Of a stretch of DNA of 64,000 bases, positions 18,666-25,684 are shown piece after piece. The number at the start of each line of letters is the position of its first letter. The stretch's first letter is position 1. A program made the translations under genes and the position numbers. This DNA is from Stenotrophomonas sp. SAU14A_NAIMI4_8 (GTDB taxonomy: Bacteria > Pseudomonadota > Gammaproteobacteria > Xanthomonadales > Xanthomonadaceae). The stretch covers positions 3,120,189 through 3,184,188 of the forward strand of contig NZ_CP025999.1 of NCBI RefSeq assembly GCF_003086695.1. Reading direction: 5' to 3'. Under the pieces are notes generated by a model, which was given only the letters and a program-made list of their open reading frames with translations, did no database searches and was not told the DNA's origin.

Positions 18666-18848
18666 ATGCCCCGCAAGGCAAAGACCCCCGCGAAGGCTAC
18701 CAACAGCATCCGCAGCGAACGCAAGGGCGCGGCCGCCAGCACCACGGTCAGCAGCGATTCGATTGCGTCCGATCTGGCCGCGTTCCGCAAGAGCGGTGGC
18801 AAGATCGAAGTACTGGGCACCACCTGGGCGCTGAAGAAAGCCAGCTGA
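18666..18848 (+). CDS. Small basic protein of unknown function
   Basis: A 60-residue protein, Lys/Ala/Ser-rich at the N-terminus (MPRKAKTPAKATNSIRS) with a C-terminal IEVLGTTWALKKAS. ATG 18666 is preceded by ACAGGAGCAACC, a good Shine-Dalgarno. It lies 11 bases after the YkgJ stop, so co-transcription is likely. No domain recognised; a basic N-terminus could bind nucleic acid, which is speculation. Confidence 0.65.
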   Translation: MPRKAKTPAKATNSIRSERKGAAASTTVSSDSIASDLAAFRKSGGKIEVLGTTWALKKAS

Positions 18849-18895
18849 CCCACCCTGACCGCGGCGGCGCTGCCGCCGCGGCCTGCCGGGCCGGC

Positions 18896-19774
18896 TCAAC
18901 GGTCCAGACGGACCTGCACGCTGCCCGAGTGCGACTGCACGCGGATATCTCCATCACCACTGCCCAAGCGGGTATCCAGATGGCTGCCCGGGCCGTAGCG
19001 TGGGCGTTCCACGCTGCCCGCATCGCTGTTGATCGCGCCGCTGAAGCTGTTCACTGACAGCTGCGCCGACACCGTACGCGGCAGCCGCAGGCTGACCGAC
19101 GCACTTACCGATTCCACGCTGATACGGCCGCCCGGCGCCAGGGCAGACGCCGACAGATCGATGCCGCCGGACACCGTTTCCACGGCCAAACGCTGGATGC
19201 GGCCGGCATCCACCCCGACCCTGCCCGACACGGTCTGCGCACCGATGTCGCCGGCCACGCCGCCACCGGCCTGGATCTGCCCGCTGACCGTGTTCACGTC
19301 CAGGCGCGGCGTCTGCAGCCGTGCAGTCACATTACCGCTGACCGAATTGAGCTTGCTGTCGGCGCTGCGCCCGGCCGCACTCAGGTTGCCGCTCACCGTG
19401 TCGGCCTGCAGCCTGCGCACATCGATGCCACTGATGTCCTGGTCGGCACTGACCGTGCTGAGCAGCAGCTCGGACGAGCGCGGAACGTTCAACACCAGGG
19501 TGGCACCACCATTGTTGCTGCGCCGTGGGTATTCCACTTCCCAGCGCACGCGGTTGGCGCTTTTTTCCTGGCGCAGCTGCAGGCCGTCGCTGAGGCTGCC
19601 GGTCAGCTGCACATCGTTGCGGTCCCAGCCGCGCACCGTGACCTTGCCGGCCACGTTGCTCAGTTCAATACGGCCACCACTGGCCAGGGCGTGGCGTTCG
19701 TCCACGCGGGTGTCGGCCAGCGCCAACGTTGGCAACAGCAGCAGGGCAGCAGACAGGGGAAGCAAGGCTCGCAT
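18896..19774 (-). CDS. DUF4097 family beta-strand repeat protein, exported
   Basis: A 292-residue protein with signal peptide LLPLSAALLLLPTLALA and a long right-handed beta-helix-like repeat of the form NSVSGN.., NTVSGQI, QTVSGRV, ETVSGGI, ESVSASV. This is the DUF4097 adhesin-like pattern, in which each rung carries a VSG core. It is likely periplasmic or surface-associated. It is the third gene of a sigma factor, anti-sigma, DUF4097 run, with 11 bases after the anti-sigma gene. ATG 19774 starts the signal peptide. Confidence 0.85.
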   Translation of the reverse strand: MRALLPLSAALLLLPTLALADTRVDERHALASGGRIELSNVAGKVTVRGWDRNDVQLTGSLSDGLQLRQEKSANRVRWEVEYPRRSNNGGATLVLNVPRSSELLLSTVSADQDISGIDVRRLQADTVSGNLSAAGRSADSKLNSVSGNVTARLQTPRLDVNTVSGQIQAGGGVAGDIGAQTVSGRVGVDAGRIQRLAVETVSGGIDLSASALAPGGRISVESVSASVSLRLPRTVSAQLSVNSFSGAINSDAGSVERPRYGPGSHLDTRLGSGDGDIRVQSHSGSVQVRLDR

Positions 19775-19785
19775 CGGGAATCTCC

Positions 19786-20310
19786 TCAGGTTGTCAGTCC
19801 GGCCGCGGCCTGTGCCGCCTGCCGGGTCAGTTCCAGCCGCAGCGCGTAGGTGCGCCGCAGTTGTGCCAATAGATGAGCAGCGCGCGGGTCCTGCGCCATG
19901 GCGGCGCGGATCTGCACCACGCTGCGGTCCAGTTCCTGCAGCGCCGGCTGCCATTCCGGCGCACGCGCTGCCGGCAACGACGCCACCGCCTGCTGGTACT
20001 GCGCGGCCATGGCATTGGCCTGCAGCTGCAGCCCGCCGGGTGCCGGCGCCTGCACGGCGTCATGCCGCCACGGGGCCACCGCGAACAGCGCCAGGCCTGC
20101 GGCCAGCGCCGCGCCCAGCGGCAGCCAGGCGCGACGCAGCGGACGGCGTCGCAGCGCCACTATGACGGTCGGCGCGGTGGTCGCCTGCACAGCCTCGCGT
20201 GGCGGCAACCGTGCCGACAGCCGCGCCCAGCCATCGGCAGGCGGAATGCGCTGCTGCGGCAGGTCGCGCAGCCGCGCCAGCAGGTCGTGATCGGGGTCGG
20301 GTGTGGTCAT
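19786..20310 (-). CDS. Putative anti-sigma factor
   Basis: A 174-residue protein with a soluble N-terminal part (about residues 1-55), one membrane segment (WLPLGAALAAGLALFAVAPW, about 60-80) and a periplasmic helical C-terminal part. It overlaps the ECF sigma gene by four bases (ATGA at 20307-20310), the usual arrangement for sigma/anti-sigma pairs. No zinc-binding HxxxCxxC motif is visible, so assignment rests on topology and context. Confidence 0.7.
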   Translation of the reverse strand: MTTPDPDHDLLARLRDLPQQRIPPADGWARLSARLPPREAVQATTAPTVIVALRRRPLRRAWLPLGAALAAGLALFAVAPWRHDAVQAPAPGGLQLQANAMAAQYQQAVASLPAARAPEWQPALQELDRSVVQIRAAMAQDPRAAHLLAQLRRTYALRLELTRQAAQAAAGLTT

Positions 20311-20885
20311 GTCATGTCTCCCAGCCGCGCACGCAGCAGGCCGCGCGCGCGATGCAACTGTGCCTTGGAACTGCCGACGGCCATCTGCAGTTGTTCGGCG
20401 ATTTCGTGGTGTTTCCAGCCTTCGATATCGTGCAGCACCAGCACCGCACGGGCCCGCGGTGGCAGTGTTGCCAATGCCCGTTCCAGATCACGCTCGGTGC
20501 CGGCGCAGCGGTCATGCACGGCCAGCTCCTGCAGGCCGCCTTCCATGTCGTCCAGGCTGTGGTGGTCCTGCCCGCCAGCGCGCACGCGCAGTTCCATCAG
20601 CGCGGCATTCACCCCCAGCCGGTGCAGCCAGGTGGCCAGGCTGCTTTCAAAGCGGAAACCCGGCAATGCCTTCCAGGCCTGCAGGAAGGCTTCCTGCAAC
20701 GCGTCTTCGGCCCGCGCCTGCTGCCCGCCGCACAGCCGCCACAGCACGGCGAACAGGCGCGGCGCGTGGCTGCGGTACAAGCACTCATAGGCCACGGTGT
20801 CGCCGGCCGCAGCCGCCCGGATCAACGCGGGCTCATCGGGCGCATCAGCGGCGGCAGGTGGCGGTGGCATGGTGGTGTCGAGCAT
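20307..20885 (-). CDS. ECF-type RNA polymerase sigma factor
   Basis: A 192-residue sigma factor. Region 2 is LYRSHAPRLFAVLWRLCGG with AEDALQEAFLQAWKAL and FESSLATWLHRLGVNAAL. Region 4 is LPPRARAVLVLHDIEGWKHH and AEQLQMAVGSSKAQLHRAR. It directs transcription of a small regulon in response to a signal sensed by the adjacent anti-sigma factor. Start is ATG 20885; ATG 20870 is an alternative. The DUF4097 gene of the same run may be a target product. Confidence 0.9.
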   Translation of the reverse strand: MLDTTMPPPPAAADAPDEPALIRAAAAGDTVAYECLYRSHAPRLFAVLWRLCGGQQARAEDALQEAFLQAWKALPGFRFESSLATWLHRLGVNAALMELRVRAGGQDHHSLDDMEGGLQELAVHDRCAGTERDLERALATLPPRARAVLVLHDIEGWKHHEIAEQLQMAVGSSKAQLHRARGLLRARLGDMT

Positions 20886-21012
20886 AGCGCTTGGATGCAG
20901 CGCCCCAGCAAAAGGTTTAGACGGCCCGCGGCCGCTTCGGCATGCAACCTTTTCGGCCGCCGCTGCATCCATGCCTGCATCCCCCCCGCGTGGCCGCAGG
21001 CCCGGAGCCCCC

Positions 21013-21192
21013 ATGTCCGCCACCCACTGTGCTGCGCTGCTGGCCATCGCAATCTGCATGGCGCAGCAGGGCCTGGGCCTGTCGCTGCAGTGGCACGGCG
21101 AGGCCCACGGCGCATGCCTGCAGCGGCACCGCCAGGCACTGGTCTGCGTGCAGTGGCCGCCTGCAGTCGAAACGCCACCGCGCGCCGGGTAA
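21013..21192 (+). CDS. Possible small exported protein
   Basis: A 59-codon frame with a hydrophobic N-terminal stretch HCAALLAIAICMAQQGLGLS and two cysteines near the middle. ATG 21013 follows GCCCGGAGCCCCC. It lies between the divergent ECF sigma and the MscS gene. No homologue recognised; it could be a chance frame in GC-rich DNA. Confidence 0.3.
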   Translation: MSATHCAALLAIAICMAQQGLGLSLQWHGEAHGACLQRHRQALVCVQWPPAVETPPRAG

Positions 21193-21228
21193 CATCGGGC
21201 GTTGTTCTCCGCTACCCGCTGTCGCCCC

Positions 21229-21822
21229 ATGATGTTGTCACTGAAGGATCACCTGCCGGCCTGGACCCACCCGTGGCTGCACGACATCGGCGTCGGCCTG
21301 CAGATCCTGGCCACGCTGCTGGCCGCCTGGTTGCTGCGATTGCTGGCGCGGCGTCTGATCCGGCGCTTTTCCGAGCACTACACCCTGCCGCAGGAAATGG
21401 CGATGGGTGCGCGGCGGATTAGCAGCTTCGTGGTGTATTTCAGCGCCCTGCTGTACATCCTCAGCCTGCTGGGTGCATCGCCTTCGGTGCTGTGGACCGC
21501 GTTCACCGGCTTTGCGGCGGTGGGTGCCGTGGCCTTCTTCGCGGCCTGGAGCGTGCTGTCCAACATCTTCTGCACGTTGCTGATCTTCACCACCCGCCCG
21601 TTCCGCCTGCACGATTACATCGAAGTGCTGGAGAACGGCGAGAAGCCCGGCCTGAAGGGTCGGGTGATCGACGTGAACCTGATCTACACCACGCTGCAGG
21701 AAACCGGCGATGGCCACCAGGGCACGGTGCTGCAGCTGCCCAACAACCTGTTCTTCCAGCGCACGGTGCGCCGCTGGCGCGACCCGTCGCAGGCCCCCGG
21801 CGGCATCCAGGGCGACGGCTGA
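21229..21822 (+). CDS. Small mechanosensitive ion channel (MscS family)
   Basis: A 197-residue protein with about three membrane segments (ILATLLAAWLLRLLA, SFVVYFSALLYILSLLG and AAVGAVAFFAAWSVLSNIF) followed by the MscS beta domain FRLHDYIEV. The pore-lining helix with GAVAFFAAWSVLSNI is the family hallmark. It lacks the long C-terminal cage of E. coli MscS. It probably gates on membrane tension and protects from osmotic downshock. Two adjacent ATG codons (21229, 21232) begin it. Confidence 0.85.
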   Translation: MMLSLKDHLPAWTHPWLHDIGVGLQILATLLAAWLLRLLARRLIRRFSEHYTLPQEMAMGARRISSFVVYFSALLYILSLLGASPSVLWTAFTGFAAVGAVAFFAAWSVLSNIFCTLLIFTTRPFRLHDYIEVLENGEKPGLKGRVIDVNLIYTTLQETGDGHQGTVLQLPNNLFFQRTVRRWRDPSQAPGGIQGDG

Positions 21823-21829
21823 GGGGGTT

Positions 21830-22062
21830 TTCTCTGCAGGGCTTGCAGCCCTGCACCTGCTACGAGCAACGGCAACGGCAACGGCAACGGCAAAAGCTTG
21901 CATTCCGTGGGATGGCGGGGTGGGTCCGGTTGCGGGGGGCGCTGCAAGTACGTCCATGTAAGCTTGGCCGCGGCATCCATGCCGCGGACACCCCCGCAAC
22001 CGGACCCACCCCGCCTTCGACAGTTTCCCGCGATCTTTTGGATCGGCGTTCTGCTCTGGTGG
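21830..22062 (-). repeat. Long-stem composite element C
   Basis: Reverse orientation. From left: GCAGGGCTTGCAGCCCTGC hairpin, four tandem CAACGG hexamers (21867-21890), CATTCCGTGG box, 25-base arm at 21914-21938, loop with GCAAGTACGTCCATGTA and a GCGGCATCCATGCCGC hairpin, and a perfectly complementary arm at 21991-22015. CGACAG...CGCGATC follows. Arm sequence differs from A and B (GGTCCGGTTGCG core). Confidence 0.75.
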
Positions 22063-22968
22063 GTGTCGACCTTGGTCGACACGCGTGAATTCATTCGGTA
22101 TCTGACAGATGTGTCGACCAAGGTCGACACCCACCAACAGCCACGCATGCCGCGATGGCCAGTAGAGCCACGCCATGCGTGGATGCGTTTCGAATTCAAT
22201 CCGAAATTCTCGATTCCCACAGGGATCAATCCACGCATGGCGTGGATCTACTGTGTCGACCAAGGTCGACACCTACCAACAGCCGCGCATGCCGCGATGG
22301 CCAGTAGATACACGCCATGCGTGGATGCGTTTCGAATTCCATTCGAAATTTTCGATTCCCACAGAGATCAATCCACGCATGGCGTGGATCTACTGTGTCG
22401 ACCAAGGTCGACACCTACCAACCGCCGCGCATGTGCCGCGATGGCTAGTAGAGCCACGCCATGCGTGGATGCATTTCGAACTCAATCCGAAATTTTCGAT
22501 TCCCACAGGGATCAATCCACGCATGGCGTGGATCTACTGTGTCGATCAAGGTCGACACCTACCAACAGCCGCGCATGCCGCGATGGCAAGTAGAGCCACG
22601 CCATGCGTGGATGCGTTTCGAATTCCATTCGAAATTTTCGATTCCCACAGAGATCAATCCACGCATGGCGTGGATCTACTGTGTCGACCAAGGTCGACAC
22701 CTACCAACCGCCGCGCATGTGCCGCGATGGCTAGTAGAGCCACGCCATGCGTGGATGCATTTCGAATTCAATCCGAAATTTTCGATTCCCACAGGGATCA
22801 ATCCACGCATGGCGTGGATCTACTGTGTCGACCAAGGTCGACACCTACCAACCGCCGCGCATGTGCCGCGATGGCAAGTAGAGCCACGCCATGCGTGGAT
22901 GCGTTTCGAATTCAATCCGAAATTTTCGATTCCCACAGAGATCCATCCACGCATGGCGTGGATCCCCC
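22063..22968 (+). repeat. Tandem SMAG array, period 142/144 bp
   Basis: Each unit consists of the palindrome GTGTCGACCAAGGTCGACAC, a GCCGCGCATG spacer, a forward GTAGAGCCACGCCATGCG hairpin, a TTCGAATTC-rich centre and an inverted ATCCACGCATGGCGTGGAT hairpin ending CTAC. The palindrome starts at 22111, 22253, 22395, 22539, 22681 and 22825, giving spacings 142, 142, 144, 142 and 144; the two extra bases come from a TG insertion after GCGCATG. An inverted copy stands at 22063-22082. Paired GTAG-headed stem-loops match the Stenotrophomonas SMAG repeat family. Long frames through it are periodic repeat translations, not genes. Confidence 0.9.
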
Positions 22969-23178
22969 GCCGATCGCGGGAATCTGTCAGAGGTGGGGCG
23001 GTGTCGGATTGCGGGGTGTCAGCCGCATGGATGCGGCTGCCAAGCCTACACGGACGTACTTGCGGCGTCCCCGCAATCCGACACCGCCCCGCCATCCCAC
23101 GGAATGCCGCTTTTGACGTTGACGTTGACGTTGACGTTGCATTGAGCAGGTGCAGGGCGCAGCCCTGCAAAAACCCCT
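22969..23178 (+). repeat. Long-stem composite element D
   Basis: Follows the SMAG array directly. It has a GATCGCGGGAATCTGTC flank and a 22-base arm at 22995-23016 perfectly complementary to 23069-23090. The loop has an AGCCGCATGGATGCGGCT hairpin and ACGGACGTACTTGCGGCGTC. CATCCCACGGAATG, four tandem TTGACG hexamers (23113-23136) and the GCAGGGC/GCCCTGC hairpin follow. With element C it brackets the array, in opposite orientation. Confidence 0.75.
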
Positions 23179-23179
23179 T

Positions 23180-23446
23180 TCACCGAAGCTGGCTGTCCTT
23201 GCTGCCGCGGCGGTTGTAACCGGCGTGTGCCTGTTCTTCATCGTCCAGCGCCTGCTGGCACGCCACGCACAGGCGAACACCGGGCACGGCCTGGCGCCGC
23301 GCCAGCGGAATCGGCGCGTCGCATTCTTCACAGTGTTCCAGACCCGGCCCCTGGCGCAGCTGGCGCCGCGCACGGGCAATGGCATCGTCAACGGTGGCGT
23401 CGATCTGGTCCTGGACCGCGCCGTCGCCCGCCCAACCGGTGGCCAT
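23180..23446 (-). CDS. DksA/TraR family C4-type zinc finger protein
   Basis: An 88-residue YbiI-like protein. The C4 zinc finger is CEECDAPI...LCVACQ, preceded by a helical DATVDDAIARARRQL coiled region and followed by a short tail. Members resemble the zinc-finger end of DksA; a role in transcription is possible but unproven for short forms. ATG 23446 has GGAGGTGA six bases upstream and is preferred over the adjacent GTG. The stop lies at the edge of element D. Confidence 0.88.
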   Translation of the reverse strand: MATGWAGDGAVQDQIDATVDDAIARARRQLRQGPGLEHCEECDAPIPLARRQAVPGVRLCVACQQALDDEEQAHAGYNRRGSKDSQLR

Positions 23447-23557
23447 CACTCACCTCCGCAACTGTCAGGTATTCCCCTGATATGGGGACCTTACCCGTAA
23501 CTGCAATCGGCAGCACCGGGCCCTGCCCGGCGTGCTGGCGACCGGTTCAGCCGCGCC

Positions 23558-24115
23558 TTACCAGACCAGGTCGTCCGGCACCTGGAACTGGGCGTAGTAG
23601 GCGTCGTCCTCGGCGTTGCCGGTGGAAATCTCGGCGGTCGAGCCGGGCTGGCCGTGGTCGACGATGATCGCCTCGGGCGCACGCTCGCGCACCTTCTCGG
23701 CGGCCGCACGCGGCAGCAGGGCGTAGCCTTCGCCGTGGGCGACGATGACCAGCACGCCCACCGACAGCGCCTTGCGCAGCTTGGGGTCGATCAGCAGCGT
23801 GCGGATCGCCGCGCCATCGCTGAAGCGGTACTCGTCATCACCCTTGTGCGGCACCGCGTGGGCCGTGATGATCTGCTTGGCCTGCGCCTTCTGTTCAGCC
23901 TGGCGGGCCTGGGCATTGCGCTCGGCCGCCAGCGCGCGGTCGCGTTCGACCTTCTCGGCGCGCGCGCGTTCAGCTTCGCGCTGCACCTCGGCCGAGGCCG
24001 ATTCCGCCTTGCCCTGCCGCGCCTTGGCCTGTTCACGCGCGGCAGCACTGGCCTGCGACTTCTTGGCCAGGCCGGCCTTGAGCAATTGTTCCTGCAGCGC
24101 GTTGGGCTTTGCCAT
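23558..24115 (-). CDS. DUF2058 family protein (YaiL-like)
   Basis: A 185-residue protein: MAKPNALQEQLLKAGLAKK start typical of DUF2058, a long charged coiled coil (about residues 15-82), and a compact C-terminal domain with YRFSDGAAIRTLLID and GYALLPRAAAEKVRER. Annotated elsewhere as nucleoprotein or polynucleotide-associated enzyme; function is unproven. Divergent from the metallopeptidase at 24178. Confidence 0.88.
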   Translation of the reverse strand: MAKPNALQEQLLKAGLAKKSQASAAAREQAKARQGKAESASAEVQREAERARAEKVERDRALAAERNAQARQAEQKAQAKQIITAHAVPHKGDDEYRFSDGAAIRTLLIDPKLRKALSVGVLVIVAHGEGYALLPRAAAEKVRERAPEAIIVDHGQPGSTAEISTGNAEDDAYYAQFQVPDDLVW

Positions 24116-24177
24116 GGTCGGTCGGTACCGCGTGTAATCTTGGAAGCCCCATTCTACCGACGCCCCGCCGCCCCTGC

Positions 24178-24678
24178 ATGGCTGTCCTGAAGTACCTCAC
24201 CGGTTATCCCGAGCCTCTGGTGGCCCAGGTCAGCGAACTGCTGGCCCAGGGCAAGCTCGGCCCCTGGCTGCAGCAGCGCTACCCCGATCCGCACGAGGTG
24301 CGCAGCGACCGCCAGTTGTACGACTACACCCAGGAACTGAAGGACCGCTACCTGCGCAAGTCGGTGCCGCTCAACAAGGTCTGCTACGACAACACCCTGG
24401 AAGTGATCAAGCACGCGCTGGGCACGCATACCGCCATCTCCCGCGTGCACGGCGGTCGCCTCAAGGCCAGTCGCGAGATCCGCATCGCCACCGTGTTCCG
24501 CCAGGCTCCGGCCGCGTTCCTGCGCATGATCGTGGTGCATGAGCTGGCGCACCTGAAGGAAGCCGACCACAACAAGGCCTTCTACCAGCTGTGCCAGCAC
24601 ATGGAGCCGGATTACCTGCAGCTGGAGTTCGATACCCGCCTGTACCTGACCGAGCTGGCCAACCGCAGCCAGCGCTGA
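24178..24678 (+). CDS. YgjP-like (M48/DUF45) metallopeptidase
   Basis: A 166-residue protein with the zinc motif HELAHLKEADH (VVHELAH near residues 120-126), in which the two His and the later His form the metal site and Glu is catalytic. It belongs to the YgjP/DUF45 group of small soluble metalloproteins. ATG 24178. The next gene starts 47 bases downstream on the same strand. Confidence 0.87.
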   Translation: MAVLKYLTGYPEPLVAQVSELLAQGKLGPWLQQRYPDPHEVRSDRQLYDYTQELKDRYLRKSVPLNKVCYDNTLEVIKHALGTHTAISRVHGGRLKASREIRIATVFRQAPAAFLRMIVVHELAHLKEADHNKAFYQLCQHMEPDYLQLEFDTRLYLTELANRSQR

Positions 24679-24725
24679 CCGGCCGCAGCAGCTACACTGC
24701 GCGCCCCCTGACCGACCTGCCCGCC

Positions 24726-25424
24726 ATGGAACCGATCCGCCTCGACAAACGCCTGTCCGCCCTGCTCGGCATCCCGCGCGGAGAAGCGCGGCGCTATGTG
24801 GAAGGTGGCTGGGTGACCGTGAACGGCAAAGTGGTGGAACAGCCGCAGCGCCCGGTGGATGAGGACGCGGTGATCGTGGTGGCCGAACAGGCCAGCGATG
24901 AAAAAGCCGAGCGGGTCAGCATGCTGCTGCACAAGCCGGCGGGCATGGCGGCCGAGGCATTGTGCGCACTGGTCAGCAGCGCGACGCGCAGCGAACTGGA
25001 TGCCAGCGGCACCCGCGCCCTGCAGCGCCACTTCCACGGCCTGCAACTGGCCGCCGCACTGCCGGCCGCCGACAGCGGTCTGGTGGTGGTCAGCCAGGAC
25101 CCGGCCACGCTGGCCCACCTGCAGCGCAACCTGGGCCGCACCGAGCAGGAATACCTGGTGGACGTGGCCGAAGGCGGCCCCGAACGTGGCCCGTGGCTGA
25201 TGGCGCGCCTGCAGCAGGAAGCCGGCGGGCCCAAGGTCAGCTGGCAGAGCGAGCAACGCCTGCGGTTTGCCGGCAAGGGCCTGACCGCCAAAGGCCTGCG
25301 CGTGGCGGTGACTGCTGCCGGGCTGCAGGTGACGGCGGTGCGCCGGCTGCGCATCGGCCGCGTGGCGCTGGGGCCGCTGGTGCCGGGGCAGTGGCGCTAC
25401 CTGGGCAGCGACGAGCGGTTCTGA
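24726..25424 (+). CDS. RsuA/RluF-family pseudouridine synthase homologue, probably inactive
   Basis: A 232-residue protein with an N-terminal S4 RNA-binding domain (IRLDKRLSALLGIPRGEARR, residues 4-23) and an RsuA-type fold. LLHKPAGM at 67-74 replaces the usual LNKP box, and EQEYLVDV is near residues 139-146. The catalytic GRLD motif is altered: aligned residues 111-113 read ALP, so the arginine and the catalytic aspartate are both missing, while the following SGLVVVSQD is kept. It may bind rRNA without modifying it. ATG 24726 follows the metallopeptidase by 47 bases. Confidence 0.8.
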   Translation: MEPIRLDKRLSALLGIPRGEARRYVEGGWVTVNGKVVEQPQRPVDEDAVIVVAEQASDEKAERVSMLLHKPAGMAAEALCALVSSATRSELDASGTRALQRHFHGLQLAAALPAADSGLVVVSQDPATLAHLQRNLGRTEQEYLVDVAEGGPERGPWLMARLQQEAGGPKVSWQSEQRLRFAGKGLTAKGLRVAVTAAGLQVTAVRRLRIGRVALGPLVPGQWRYLGSDERF

Positions 25425-25428
25425 CCCC

Positions 25429-25680
25429 ACAAAGCGCCATCCACGCATGGCGTGACCATGCCCAGAACGCCATCCACGCAGGGCGTGGATCTACTAGCCA
25501 CGGGGTCGGATCCCTTGCCGCAGGCAAGGGCTCTGACCCCACAAAGCGCCATCCACGCATGGCGTGACCGTGCCCAGAACGCCATCCACGCAGGGCGTGA
25601 CCGCGCCCAGAACGCCATCCACGCAGGGCGTGACCGCGCCCAGAACGCCATCCACGCAGGGCGTGGATCCACTAGCATGG
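25429..25680 (+). repeat. 33-bp tandem array with embedded GGGGTC palindrome
   Basis: A 33-bp unit (CCATCCACGCAGGGCGTGAC plus CGCGCCCAGAACG) starts at 25437, 25470, 25549, 25582, 25615 and 25648. The phase is interrupted once by a GGGGTC-type palindrome (25502-25540, CCCTTGCC/GGCAAGGG stem). The first unit of each block reads GCATGG where the others read GCAGGG. Each unit contains half of a SMAG-type stem. The block takes up almost the entire 260-base space up to the start of the phospholipase D gene. Confidence 0.88.
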
Positions 25681-25684
25681 TGGC

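Noticed and set aside
22063-22968. CRISPR array
   Set aside because: Units are 142-144 bp, contain palindromes, and the intervening sequence is nearly the same in each unit; no unique spacers and no cas genes.
22175-23219. Long overlapping frames through the first SMAG array (up to 313 codons)
   Set aside because: The translated products are exact repeats with the DNA period and cross palindromes; open frames result from repeat lengths close to multiples of three and lack of stops in the units.
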